A stretch of 64,000 nt of DNA from Dysidea avara (taxonomy: Eukaryota; Porifera; Demospongiae; Dictyoceratida; Dysideidae). Of the stretch, positions 44,176 through 53,616 are shown piece after piece. The stretch spans positions 25,276,765-25,340,764 of the forward strand of contig NC_089281.1 in assembly GCF_963678975.1 (NCBI RefSeq), in the 5' to 3' direction. Under the pieces are notes generated by a model. It saw nothing but the letters and a program-made list of their open reading frames with translations, had not been told where the DNA came from and ran no database searches. Made by a program: the position numbers and the translations under genes. The first letter of the stretch is position 1; every line of letters begins with the position of its first letter.

Positions 44176-46952
44176 TGTGTGTGTGTTAGAGTTGTATGAT
44201 TATATCGATTGTAATACTATACAATAAACGCAAAAACAATTTGAAATAATTGATTAATCAGAAATAGTACAGTCTTCTTATAATATACTGTCAAGAGCCT
44301 AATTATTCAATTTTAGCCACCATAGAACCACAAGTAATGCTAGTAAAGGAAACCTTTTGTCACAAACTAGAGATGAGTGCCGTCTAAATGAAGGCATTCA
44401 GCTCAAAATACACAGAATGCAATTAATTGCATAATCGTGATTACTATCATGTAGCGAGTGTCCAATATTGTGTGTATAAAATAATAAAAAAATAATAAAA
44501 TAAAGTATGTGTGTGGTGAGTGACGCTTATATCTTTTAGTGGATATGATAGCAGTTTTATGAGTAACATACAGAAACTTTTTACTGAACGGATTGAAGTA
44601 TTCAGTTCTGTGGATTTCTCAAAGATATCAATTGTAACTGGAGTTATCAAAATCACACTAAAGGTAACTTGTCAGGGTTGACTGTTTAGATAATTCTTCT
44701 GTCTTGAATTTTTGATTTGGGTTCAAAACAGGCTTTGCTCATTCCACTCCAAAGTTGTCATGTTTTTTCCCCTTATGTAAAGATTAAAGTATCTGTATTG
44801 TTAATTTAAAGAACTCTTATATAGTAGAACTTTGGTAACCAAGCTCTGACCAAAACCAAATTGACTGCTCTATTAGAATAGTGAGTGTTTTATTAGAGTA
44901 GTTGAATATATAAATTTTTACTGTATGTAAAACTGTTTAATACGTTGTTATTAATCCTTAAATCACATGAAACTTTTGAGGAACGTGATTGGTTAAAATA
45001 CGAGTAATGCATAGTGGGAGCGTGCATACATTACAATATTTGTGGGTGCCTTACTGTCTGGGTTGTTAATTGAGGCACCACAGGCAACCAAACATTGCCA
45101 GTATTTATTAGCACTTTGAACTTCAATAGCAAGAAATTAAAATGTTAAAAGTTCCCTCTGTGGTTTCCTCCAAGCTAAATGGCTACACTTTATTATATTG
45201 GTATCAGTGTTAAGACTCATTGTATCGGATTTCTCTATCAGTACACCTCTTAACTATTTTAGTGTATGAAAAAAAATTATGTTTCATATGTAAGAGTAAC
45301 CCATTGTACAGGGTAGTGCTCTGCCTATAGCTATAATACGCACTTATATATTATCAATTAATTTGAATTTTAAGGTGACTTTGCACACTGGCAACTTCAT
45401 TATGGACTATTCAGTTAAAAACAGTGGTCCCCAGCAGTTTGCATAACTGAAGTTCCACTACACTGTCTATCAACTACTGTACAACACCAGTAGCAGTATG
45501 GCATCACTGGCTGTGCCTTGCCCTTGTCCTACAATAAGTGTATTAAATTACTGTAGGAGATTGTTGTTAGTGTAATATGTGAAAGAATAATTTTATGGAA
45601 GAGTAATACTTCTGAAGTAGTTTATGGGAATAGCCAAACACAACATGATTAAATTTCGAAACATTACCACAATAACATGCTTGCCTTCCACTTGATGTTT
45701 AGTTTAAATGTACATTTATGAATAGAACTAGTGTAAGGGGCCATAAGTCATGCACCTTTTGAATTGCTACTAATAGTGTCATCATACATGATTCACACTT
45801 GTCTCACATGATTATTGCCTCCAGTACTATGAGGTGGTATTACAATCTCTGGGTCATGCATTAAAATCAAGTTGGAGTGATTTCTCAGAACATTAGTTCA
45901 AGCTGTTGTGCTACCCAGACAAGTGGTCATAACAGGTATGTGCTGATAATGGCGTTTACTTCTTGGCATAGTAGAGCATAGGCAGTAGAGACGGGGGGGT
46001 CATGCCCCACCCCACTTCTATGGGACTCTGTTTGCAAGAAAGATCAAGATACTCTAATAGAACAGTCAGGATCTGGATACTCTAATAGAGCAGTCACAGT
46101 ATTCAGAGAAGCAGTGTAGCAAGCTACTTAGCTGTGTATGTGTAGTTATAAATAAGGAGATATAATTGATGGAGAGCAGCTATTGTCAGCAGGCAGTGAC
46201 TTTTTTTTTTTTGGTCTTCACCTTACAGTTGGCTTGGCCCCCACACTCTTGGGCCTGCTCCACCGCCCCTGTAATAGAGCACTCATCAAGTTGCACAGTT
46301 TTCTTGGCCTACTTTTTAGTCTGTAATTTTTCATCACGACTTTAATGTATTTTGATTGCACTGTGTTGAAGTGCTGGGGGTGGTGCCCTTGCCACCACCC
46401 CCAGCATTTTAACACCTAGTGCTGGGGGTGGTGGCAAAGGCAGTCCATCTAGCCTGGAAAAAATATATATATATAAAATAAAATAAATTTTGGTGGCACA
46501 AAAGTAAGGTGGGTATTGTGGGAGTTAATGTGGTGCATTCCCATGTACTATAAATCTACAAAAGTTTACATCTATAGCAGACATCAAAATACATCACAGT
46601 TCATATTGTTCATGGTTTACTGTCTATAGGCATTATTGGAATGTGTTCGTATGAGAACATTTGGCAAGTTTGGACTACAACAAATGCAGGTAGATGTGCA
46701 CTACCTACAGACCTACCTGTGGAGATTTGTATCAGATGAGAGGTAGTTAGTTGTTAACAGTGTTCACTATTGATCACCTCACAACATCCTACAGAGTGGT
46801 AAGAATGTTACTGGATGAAGTGGTGTCCAGTACTATACAAAGATGTGTTGATCCAGTACTGATGGAACCAAAGGTGATAACAAACCTTGTTTGTGGTTTA
46901 TGTACTTTTATTTTGTTTTCAGGTGATTGAAGTTATCTGTGAGAGAAACTGA
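31090..46952 (+). CDS. vps51: VPS51, shared subunit of the GARP and EARP tethering complexes, 779 aa, 23 exons
   Basis: Exons: 31090-31147, 33124-33342, 33444-33529, 33581-33736, 33797-33870, 34241-34373, 34425-34513, 35083-35134, 35425-35525, 35576-35687, 36151-36251, 36821-36900, 38339-38472, 42526-42654, 43166-43276, 43323-43421, 43652-43699, 43757-43913, 44040-44094, 44540-44663, 46630-46742, 46795-46873, 46923-46952. They total 2,340 nt, in frame throughout with GT-AG introns, close to the roughly 780 residues of animal VPS51. Hallmarks: [26 protein letters not shown], the coiled coil [72 protein letters not shown], and C-terminal VIEVICERN. The protein joins VPS52/53/54 (GARP, endosome to trans-Golgi) or VPS50 (EARP, recycling endosome). 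Exon 1 ([12 protein letters not shown]) was chosen for its ATG, GTGAGC donor and matching phase. Intron 13 is 4 kb and repeat-rich. No lesion was seen. Confidence 0.93.
31504..31650. mobile_element. Small foldback element in VPS51 intron 1
   Basis: TGTTGATAATTGCAGGCCATG pairs with CATGGCCTGCCATTATCAACA, and CTGTAGGT with ACCTACAG further in. It is about 147 bp and non-coding. The rest of the 2-kb intron 1 (31148-33123) shows no gene. Confidence 0.65.
34700..34945. mobile_element. Pogo/Tigger-like MITE in VPS51 intron 7
   Basis: The right end reads CAGATAAATGAGGGCCTGCTGT, the inverse of an ACAGCAGGCCCTCATTTATC terminus, next to further TATC/GATA words (CAGATAAACAAGGG, GGATAACTGAAG). The left boundary near 34725 is uncertain. 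The same element is present in the duplicated segment at about 60635-60855, so insertion preceded the duplication. Confidence 0.5.
36338..36408. repeat. Short hairpin-forming inverted repeat in VPS51 intron 11
   Basis: TAAATATTCAGTAAATTCAC with AACCGGTATA is inverted as TATACTGGTTGTGAATTTAC with CAAATATTTA around a loop of about 14 nt. Confidence 0.7.
37077..37264. mobile_element. Pogo/Tigger-like MITE in VPS51 intron 12, two motif copies
   Basis: ATACGGTACTCCCT at the left and the inverse of AGGGAGTACTGTAT at the right form terminal repeats. Subterminal GTTCAGATAATC and GTTCGGATAATAG words follow the same style. Copies of the 18-bp motif lie at 37151-37168 (ending AACATACA) and 37186-37203 (ending AGCAGTCA). 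Confidence 0.65.
38870..39560. repeat. Dispersed repeat family R1, copy 2, in VPS51 intron 13
   Basis: CATACCGCATTAAAAGAG, CATTACACAACATTACAAGTG, AGAACAGTATAAGAAAC, CTGCAATCAATCCAGTCACTATGG and the tail TAGTCAGCCAGTCAATTC...GTGAAGGGAAATTGAGGCTGG align with copies at 20171-20550 and 57846-58460. The flanking TTTCTTTGATCCGTAAT resembles the end of the MITE that accompanies the other two copies. No ORF is shared by the copies. Confidence 0.6.
39976..40281 (-). CDS. Conserved antisense ORF in VPS51 intron 13, copy A, product unknown
   Basis: A minus-strand frame of 101 codons includes [41 protein letters not shown], and [22 protein letters not shown]. The same frame is open in two further copies (51372-51662, 53617-53895) with many substitutions between them, including around the stop: copies B and C end KYPS, while A lost part of the tail. 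A potential N-glycosylation site (NNSS) is present; there is no signal peptide or membrane segment. I recognise no family. It could be an exon of a nested antisense gene, a domestication remnant, or a chance ORF carried by a segmental duplication. Confidence 0.4.
   Translation of the reverse strand: MIADDILLMTTKTIPLQVPDYSQLISSPISIYQFREVPLGPHVHNNSSQLEEHKVFNYLECIETIVVLPVQEQTQSTGQLVTGKDCCVNTTLPLNCKMSPS
41537..41907. mobile_element. hAT-like MITE in VPS51 intron 13
   Basis: TAGTGTTGAGCGGT at the left pairs with the inverse of ATTGCTCAGCACTA at the right. GTGAGGTA occurs at 41531-41538 and again at 41908-41915, a plausible 8-bp target-site duplication as made by hAT transposases. Internal words (TGGTATC, GATACCACAG) resemble those of the element at 54123. 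Confidence 0.6.
44095..44186. repeat. (GT)n microsatellite starting at the VPS51 exon 19 splice donor
   Basis: About 45 GT units, with one TA interruption, begin directly after ACCAG at 44094. The 5' splice site of exon 19 is therefore the first GT of the array. Apparent ORFs through it (VCVCVC) are artefacts. Confidence 0.95.
46369..46442. repeat. GC-rich inverted and direct repeat GTGCTGGGGGTGGTG in VPS51 intron 20
   Basis: GTGCTGGGGGTGGTGCCC is followed by its inverse GCCACCACCCCCAGCA and then a second direct copy, GTGCTGGGGGTGGTGGC. This forms a hairpin with two alternative partners, directly downstream of two 18-bp motif copies (46051-46068, 46079-46096) and a poly-T tract at 46201. Confidence 0.7.
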
Positions 46953-47237
46953 ATTATTTCAATAACTACATACAGAACTTCGTGTTTAGCTGTAATAGCT
47001 ATAAAACATGTAATTGGTATATATAGTCAAATTTTGTCATCTACAAAGCATTGCAGTTTTTTTTACAGTGTGAATAGTGTCAACCATGCGTAAAAATTAT
47101 AAGCACATCGCTATCATCTACATCAGGAACACATCATTTCTGGCTATATGCATAGTCTTACCAAACTGGGATGGTTGCCAAACTGGGATGGTTGCTTGTT
47201 CATGACTATACAAGTGCCTTATGAAACATGAAGATGC

Positions 47238-47530
47238 TTAACTCTGGCCAATTTCATAAGCATTTGAATGGTCGGCTAATTGACTTACCCTTGTATGTGT
47301 CTTCTGTGGCCTAAAAGTTTTCAGTGTAAATTCCAGCTCTCTGACAAATATCATAATTACTTGTGCAACCCTTTCCTTGTTGTAGCTTGTGGAAGTAGTT
47401 TTCTGCAGCTGGTGGTTGCTTTGTTGAATACTTGGCAAAAGCACTAACTGGTAGACTTACAGTAGATAACAGAACTGCCTGTGCAATTGATCCTTCATCA
47501 GGGATAGGTGCTTATTCAAAGGGTCTGGCC
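47238..47530 (-). pseudogene. Possible decayed copy of part of the zinc-finger gene
   Basis: AATTGATCCTTCATCAGGGATAGGTGCTTATTCAAAG here resembles AACTGGTCCTTCTTTAGGGACAAGTGCTTATTCAAAG at 30607-30645 in the zinc-finger gene. Farther along, minus-strand words encode fragments like CQRAGIYT and FRPQKTH. Stops interrupt it. Its position about 0.75 kb before a copy of VPS51 exon 1 repeats the order of the original locus. Confidence 0.4.
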
Positions 47531-48012
47531 ACTATGTAATTACGTTAAAATTTGTAGTACTAACATTCGGGTAAAGATGTTGCTGCTCTAAGCCACCAGT
47601 GGTGCAAAAATCCTTGATGAGGTACAAACACATAGCTATATAGCTACTGAGGCTATGGTACAATAGTCTCGTGCCCAGACCGCTTTTTTCTTTTTGTGTG
47701 GGGGCGGAGAAAAAAAGGAACACAAAATATTCACGGAGATACCTCCATTGATGAAAGTCGATATCTCCCTGATAAAAGACCAATAAAATAGCCACTATGT
47801 CTCGCACTATGTAATTACATTAAAATTTGTAGTACTAACATTCGGGTAAAGATGTTGCTGCTCTAAGCCACCAGTGGTGCAAAAATCCTTGATGAGGTAC
47901 AAACACATAGCTATATAGCTACTGAGGCTATGGTACAATAGTCTCGTGCCCAGACCGCTTTTTTTCTCCGCCCCCACACAAAAAGAAAAAAGCGGTCTGG
48001 GCACGAGACTAA
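47531..48012. repeat. Direct duplication of 160 bp with hairpin ends TAGTCTCGTGCCCAGACCGC
   Basis: Positions 47531-47692 and 47811-47972 are almost identical (ACATTCGGGTAAAGATGTTG and so on), one difference being ACG/ACA near the start. Each copy runs into TAGTCTCGTGCCCAGACCGC. The second is followed by a perfect inverse (GCGGTCTGGGCACGAGACTA, ending at 48012), making a hairpin with a stem of at least 24 bp. The 47720-47795 segment recurs inverted at 48828-48900. The arrangement suggests recent insertion with template switching. Confidence 0.75.
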
Positions 48013-48149
48013 TGGTACAAGGGTTATTGCAACTGGGATTTATTATGATGTAATCAAAAATCAATCAAGGGTTTTGGCAATGAATCAGGCTATCAATCAA
48101 GCACCTAGAAGGCTGTGTCCACACTGAAAAGCCCTACGCCGGTGCTAAA

Positions 48150-48185
48150 CCGGGCTCGCGCTAATGTGCATTAGCGCGAGCCCGG
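48150..48185. repeat. Perfect GC-rich hairpin, 16-bp stem and 4-nt loop
   Basis: CCGGGCTCGCGCTAAT, loop GTGC, then ATTAGCGCGAGCCCGG. It lies about 90 bp upstream of the copied VPS51 start codon, in a CpG-rich patch unlike its surroundings. GTGCATTAATAGG just after it also occurs upstream of the true VPS51 start (31069), so the hairpin lies within the duplicated promoter region but has no counterpart there. Confidence 0.9.
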
Positions 48186-48271
48186 CGACTGGTTCTAAGT
48201 GTGCATTAATAGGCTCGGGAAATAGACTTGACACGTCGGAAGTGGAACGAGAGTCTGAGAGTTGATTATTT

Positions 48272-48318
48272 ATGGTAGAAGTAGAGCAAGGAAACATCTC
48301 CAGCGACCTCTGCATCAG
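48272..48318 (+). pseudogene. Partial copy of VPS51 exon 1
   Basis: ATGGTAGAAGTAGAGCA and CATCTCCAGCGACCTCTG align with the authentic exon 1 (31090-31147), as do the donor region CATCAGGTGAG and the intron start TTAGTGTACAA. About 11 nt are missing, changing the reading phase at the donor. The copy includes some upstream sequence (GTGCATTAATAGG) but no following exons 2-5. Confidence 0.75.
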
Positions 48319-48411
48319 GTGAGTTTAGTGTACAAGTGAGTTTTGAAAGGTTTACAGACATAGATAGTAGAGGGCGCATATCCGAGGTGCTTTGGGGCTA
48401 ATATGTTTTCT

Positions 48412-48823
48412 ATAGAGGACTTGCAGCGTGACGTAAATCATTGTAATTGCTAAGCAACCGTAGCTGTCGGCCATGTTTCGGGACAGTGTTTTGGCTGAAA
48501 AGCGCTTTCTCAGGATTTGGTACAGGTTGTAATGAAGCGAATCAGTGTTGAGTTGTGTTGTAAATACCACACAGCTCGTTAAAAAAGGCGACGAAGTTAG
48601 AATTGGTGAGTAATGTATCGAAATTTAATTAGCCACCTATTTCACGAAGCCAATGATAAGATCTTCTATTTCGAAACTAGCCCCGCTTCCCAGTGCCACT
48701 ATACCCAGCGCTTAGTGAATAAATCTCGTTACCTTCATTCTGACCCAATATGCGCCATAGAAAGTTGTCCCGAAACATGTCTGCCTAACAACAGTTGCTT
48801 CACGCGTGCAAGTCCTCTATACT
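48412..48823. mobile_element. Diverged foldback element
   Basis: TATAGAGGACTTGCA, ACGGTTGCT (inverted) and CATGTTTCGGGACA at the left correspond to TGTCCCGAAACATG, CAGTTGCTTCACG and TGCAAGTCCTCTATA at the right. The arms differ by small gaps, so this is older than the near-perfect foldbacks elsewhere. Confidence 0.6.
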
Positions 48824-48976
48824 GTACTATTTTATTGGTCTTTTATCAAGGAGATATCGACTTTCATCAATGGAGGTATCTCCGTGAATATTTTGTGTTC
48901 GCGTTCATAACTTATGATCAACGAAACAGTTACAATCGAACAAACAAGCAAAATTACAAATAACAACAACGAAACT

Positions 48977-49274
48977 GATTGCAACTAAATTGGGTACTAG
49001 CAATTTTACATGTATGCTGCTTGTACCCAATGTGTTGCTCGTACCCAATTTAGTTGTAATGGGTTTCAAAGTGATGGTTTCTAGCTACTCTGATTTTCCC
49101 GCCACCTCAGTTTGATAGTAGTGTAGCATGCATTGAAATTTCCTTGAAGCTTGAAACTACCTGATGCAGTGCTACAAGATAGTTGTAGCTTCAAAGAAAT
49201 TTCAATGCACGCTACACTACTTTAATCAAACTGAGTTGGCGTGAAAAACCAGAGTAGCTAGAAACTACTACTTT
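48977..49274. repeat. Two adjacent inverted repeats
   Basis: ATTGCAACTAAATTGGGTA and TACCCAATTTAGTTGTAAT form one hairpin (48977-49060). Next to it, CAAAGT...TTTCTAGCTACTCTG with GTAGTGTAGC and GAAATTTC is inverted over 49068-49274. Both are non-coding and probably nested MITE remnants. Confidence 0.7.
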
Positions 49275-49555
49275 GATACGGGTAATCACCATAGCCTAGT
49301 GTATGTTCAACACAAATATTAAACTGTTTTGTTAAGCGGTTTAGGAGCTACGGCCCTTCAAAGTTAAAATTCACAAAGTTTCCAAGCAAAATTGTGTTAC
49401 ACTACTCTAAGCTATCGTAAAAACCAGAGTAGCTAGAAGCTACCACTTTGGTACAGGTAATCTCCATAACCCAGTGTATCTTCAACACAAATATTAAATT
49501 ATTTCATGAAGTGGTTTAGGAGTTACAGCCTATCAAATTTACAAAGTTACTCCAG
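49250..49555. repeat. Tandem duplication of about 125 bp
   Basis: The block CCAGAGTAGCTAGAA...ACTTTG...GGTAATC...CCATA...TTCAACACAAATATTAAA...GGTTTAGGAGYTACRGCC occurs twice in direct order (from about 49249 and from about 49423), with moderate divergence. No coding potential was recognised. Confidence 0.7.
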
Positions 49556-50293
49556 TCATGAAGTTACTGTATTGTTATTCTGAAATGCTCCATCGTTCAT
49601 GACTACCTGCTTTAGCATACAGAATATTCAGGGGAGACATACTTACCAGTTGTTACTTAGCTGACCATTGCTGCTAATTGATATGCTTGGCTTAAGGCAT
49701 CAAATCGTTAGTAGAAAATTAATTAATTTTATTGAAACTTGTTGGCATTGTTTAGGGTTGCTTGATTATGCTTAACAATACTGTTAAGCAAGAGTGAAAA
49801 AGTAAGGCTGGTGATGTGTTTTGGTAGGAAACCCCAAACTACACAGGCATTTACTGTGGATTGATCTGCAATCGAAGTTAACATCAAAAGGCTTAAAAAA
49901 ACAACAAAAGTAAATATCAAGGCAATGGCAGTGCTCACAGACTTAGCTAAGTGTATATGTTCATTTTACAACGAAACGGGACTAACAAACTGAAAGGCTT
50001 GACCATAAACCTTCAAAGACTAAGTTGCCTAAGTGTGGCGGGATGCGTAACTTTGTATTAAAGTTTTGTAATGTTGGTTTTATATCTTTTTTGCTTAAGA
50101 TGTAACTTTTTGTGGTACAGTGTAATATGTTTTCCCTGGCACTCAACCATGCAGGAATGTAGCACCAGTCTACAATTTATTAATACAAATCCCTAAAGCC
50201 AGGATACTGCCCTGTAATCATTAATAAAACAAAATCTTAAGCAGTTACCTTTTAAACTTATTAAATTAGGGTTGGCAATATTTAATTTGTGAC

Positions 50294-50390
50294 ATGCAAT
50301 TATTGTGATATTTAATGCAATTATTGTGATATTTAATGCAATTATTGTGATATTTAATACAATTATTGTGATATTTAATGCAATTATTGC
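50294..50390. repeat. 21-bp tandem repeat, about 4.5 units
   Basis: The unit TGCAATTATTGTGATATTTAA is repeated head to tail with single-base changes (one unit has ACAATT). The apparent ORF (LNITIIALNITII) is a by-product of the 21-bp period. Confidence 0.9.
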
Positions 50391-51371
50391 ATGTGAAAAT
50401 TGAAACACGACCACATAGTTTGAAAAGTCTGTAATGAGAATATGAGTGCTTGTTTTTAGTAAGTACTTATTTGTTAAAAGTTAATCAATTGACATGGTTG
50501 GTGACAGTATGTACGAACTGTATCAAATATGCAGTCCAGAGAAATCACATTAGAAATCAGGAATTCTCATATGTGATTTCTGAGTGTTGAAATATACTCA
50601 AAAAGCCACCAACCACAGAATCGTCTGCAATGCCTATATGTGACCCGCTAAGCGAAAACCTGCATTTTCTTCGAACTTCATTTTATGTTGTCTGGAGGGA
50701 AAACCAATGAGCTATTAAAATTCCAGCATTATCTGGTAAGTGCTTTCGGAATTATAGCGATAGACAACAAGAAGAGAAAAGCAATTGATTTGTACAATCC
50801 CTATATACGGGAAAAAACTACAGGCATTTGTTTAGTCAATCATAAGTCTCGAGTACAACGAGCTACAGAGTTGGGACTTGCGTCATTCTATTCACCATGA
50901 ACTGAGGCATTATCATGGTATAGGTGGTTCAAGAAATGGTGAAACACACATAACTCATGTTTCTTCACACCAGGTACAGAAACAAAACAAAAATATTCTT
51001 ACTCTCGTGAATCTATTGGTATATTAGATATTTCAATTTGAGTCTTCCTTCACTGTTTACTGAAGCAATTAAAACATGATCAAATGTATTTCAATGGCGT
51101 TTATCTCAAAAACAGTATTATGCAAACAAGTCAGGTTTTTGCTCAGCGGGACACACACACATATTATATCTTAGCATTATATGGCTGTCACTATTGTAGT
51201 AAAGCCCATACATTAGGGATGAGTACTAAAGCGTGTTACCTGAATTGTACTTAATTGTCTAGTTATACAAAATGAGGTATCATCTTCAAACAACTTTGAG
51301 ACCTTTAATGTAAGGTTAATTGTCCCGGCTGTCTTTTTCGTAAAAACGATAGAAATAATGTATTTTAATAG

Positions 51372-51662
51372 TCAACTTGGATATTTTACAACTGACACAA
51401 CCAGTTCACAATTCAAAGACAAAACAGTAGTAATATAATTGTCTTTCCCAGTCACTAATTCTCCTATTGAACATGTTTCCTGTTCAACTGGTACTACAAT
51501 AGTCTCAGTACACTTCATGGACATGTTATGTTCCTCCAACTGTGATGAGTTGTTGTGTACATGTGGTCCTAATGGTACCTCCCTGAACTGGTAAATGGAA
51601 ATTGGTGAACTGATCAGCTGGGAATAGTCTGGAACTTGTAATGGAATACTTTTTGTTGTCAT
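51372..51662 (-). CDS. Conserved antisense ORF, copy B, product unknown
   Basis: 96 codons from [15 protein letters not shown] to VVSVVKYPS. The block [18 protein letters not shown] and [12 protein letters not shown] is identical in protein to copies A and C. The middle differs (MSMKCTETIVVPVEQETC). A partial copy of VPS51 exon 14 follows at 51953, so the ORF and exon travel together as one duplicated unit. Coding status is unproven. Confidence 0.4.
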   Translation of the reverse strand: MTTKSIPLQVPDYSQLISSPISIYQFREVPLGPHVHNNSSQLEEHNMSMKCTETIVVPVEQETCSIGELVTGKDNYITTVLSLNCELVVSVVKYPS

Positions 51663-51952
51663 CAGTGAAAAATGCTATGTAACTTCACCACTATAAATGC
51701 AATGAAGACAGAAGCTTAAGATATGACCTCTCACAGAAGTCATACAATGTGATGTCTAGAGTGTTGCTAGAATATTTGTAGTAGGACGGCTTCCTAATAT
51801 GAAGTGAATGGACTGTAGCTGAGATTATAGAGCTTCTTTCTTATTATTAATCTTGCTAAAAGTATAGAACTACACAATGTGTTGTGATGTTGTCACATGT
51901 TGTGTGTATATGTGCCACAGACTAAAAATAGCAACTGTTTTTGACCATTTAG

Positions 51953-52068
51953 GAAGTAATCAAGCCTGATGATTTCTCCCAGAGAAACTTCACAGAGTTT
52001 AAAGAAGAGTTTTATTCAAAAAATGAATGATTGTAACATTGTTGGAGTTTGTTCTGGACACTACATCA
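51953..52068 (+). pseudogene. Decayed copy 1 of VPS51 exon 14
   Basis: Acceptor CATTTAG, GAAGTAATCAAGCCTGATG, CTCCCAGAGAAACTTCAC and GGACACTACATCAGTGA match exon 14 (42526-42654). A 4-nt gap after CCTGATGAT and a larger deletion at AAAAAATGAATG destroy the frame. Confidence 0.85.
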
Positions 52069-52104
52069 GTGAATGACTGGTAAGTGTTAGGTGTCTTCAC
52101 TAGT

Positions 52105-52970
52105 GGGGGTTACTATTCAGTGGACTGGACTACTGGACTGGAACACTGGACTGGACTACTGGACTGACATATTTTTGGTTTTTGCACATTCTATGGTTGG
52201 ATTTACGAAGTCTTGCTAGTAAGCACCCTTAGGGCACCTGCAGCCCACTTCTAAATGCTGAAGACAAACAGTGGAATATGCTAAAACTGTCTCTTAATAA
52301 TTTCGCTACTGTTTATTATGCCACTATACAACACTTATTCCTTACCCTGGTGTGTAGTAATTGAATGTGACAGCAATAGTTAACCAGCAATCAACTAGCC
52401 AGTAGACAATAACTTTCAAGATATCCTTAGAGAAAGCTTGAGGAGCAAACTAGTCTCGCCAGCATGGCCAGACCTCTAGACTTGCCTCTAGTTCAGTGCA
52501 GGGGCTTACTAATTAGAGATTTTTCAGTATGGGCACTTATAATCTTTAATAGATAAGCCCCTGCACTGAGACAGAAGTCTGGCAGCGAGACTAGCTTGCT
52601 TGCTCCTCAAGCTTGCTCTAAGGATATAACTCCAAGGATACCATCTACTGGCTAGTTGATTGCTGATTAACTATTGCTGTCACAATCAATTCCCTGCACT
52701 GCCTGTAGCATTACTACACACCAGGTAAGAAATAAGTGTTGTATAGTGGCATAATGAACAGTAGCGAAATTATTGAGATAAGAGACAGTTTTCGCATATT
52801 CTGTTGTTCGTCTTCAGCATTTAGAAGTGGGCTGCAGGTGCCCTAAGGGTGCTTACTAGCAAGACTCCGTAAATCCAACCATAGAATGTGCAAAAACCAA
52901 AAATATGTCAGTCCAGTAGTCCAGTCCAGTGTTCCAGTCCAGTAGTCCAGTCCACTGAATAGTAACCCCC
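52105..52970. mobile_element. Mutator-like foldback element, 866 bp, with 10-bp target-site duplication
   Basis: Both arms, about 400 bp, are inverted copies starting GGGGGTTACTATTCAGTGGA. CTTCACTAGT flanks the element on both sides (52095-52104, 52971-52980). The paralogous duplicated segment at 56754-56763 carries a single CTTCACTAGT and no element, giving a direct empty site. A 9-10-bp duplication with long terminal inverted repeats is characteristic of Mutator-like elements. The centre contains another hairpin built from CTAGTCTCG and GGGGCTTA words. There is no transposase. Confidence 0.9.
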
Positions 52971-52975
52971 CTTCA

Positions 52976-53370
52976 CTAGTAGTGTGTCTGTATCTGCAAG
53001 GCAAGATAACATGTTTTTTGTGTATGTATGTTTGTTTTTGCTAATGTGTGTTTGTGTGTTGAACTATAGTACCCATGACCCCAACACTGCTATGCAGTAT
53101 GCAAGCCATAAGTAGTTGGACATTTGTTAATACCAGGTCACTACATAGCTGAGTAATCTGAATGTTCTAAGAAACAACAGCAACTGAGCATCAACAGTTC
53201 TTGTGTGGGTTACTGGTCTTGTTCTAGGCTGCACCATCTCAAGTTCCTGAGTGGTGCATATATATGTATGGTTGACTAAGTAGCAGTAGCTTTTTGTACG
53301 ACTTTGTTTAAGCTGTGTGTGTGTGTTTAAAAGCAGTACTGTACCATACAGTACCGTAGCACCATACAAA
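52976..53370. repeat. Segmental duplicate of 56760-57270
   Basis: GTGTCTGTATCTGCAAGGCAAG, CTATGCAGTATGCAA, CATAAGTAGTTGG, GATACCAGGTCAC-type and TCTGAATGTTCTAAGAAAC words occur in the same order at 56764-57065. The unit lies downstream of an exon-14 copy in both places. No gene was seen in it. Confidence 0.75.
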
Positions 53371-53616
53371 AAAATTCCCCTAAAAACCCACTAATCATAA
53401 CTGGAGGTTACACAGTGGTTTTTAGTACACACTACACAACACCGCTCAGACTCCTGACAAGAATACCTCTATAATCTAACATTACATTGTTTAGTATACC
53501 AAAAAGACTGTTTCGATCTACTACCTCAATAATCTGACATCTTTGCTAATCCAACACAATTTTCTTAACCCAATGAGTGTCGGATTGTAAAGGTTTCATT
53601 ATTGGTATTCTAATGA

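Noticed and set aside
43943-44227. 94-codon plus-strand ORF with poly-VC
   Set aside because: It runs through VPS51 exon 19 in the wrong frame and then the GT array.
47532-48064. Two minus-strand ORFs with the same C-terminus
   Set aside because: The shared part is the 160-bp direct duplication around a hairpin element, not a gene pair.
48613-48963. 116-codon plus-strand ORF
   Set aside because: It spans one arm of a foldback and the inverted 75-bp repeat, with no family resemblance.
50193-50414. ORF with LNITIIALNITII repeats
   Set aside because: A 21-bp tandem repeat has a period divisible by three, so openness is automatic.
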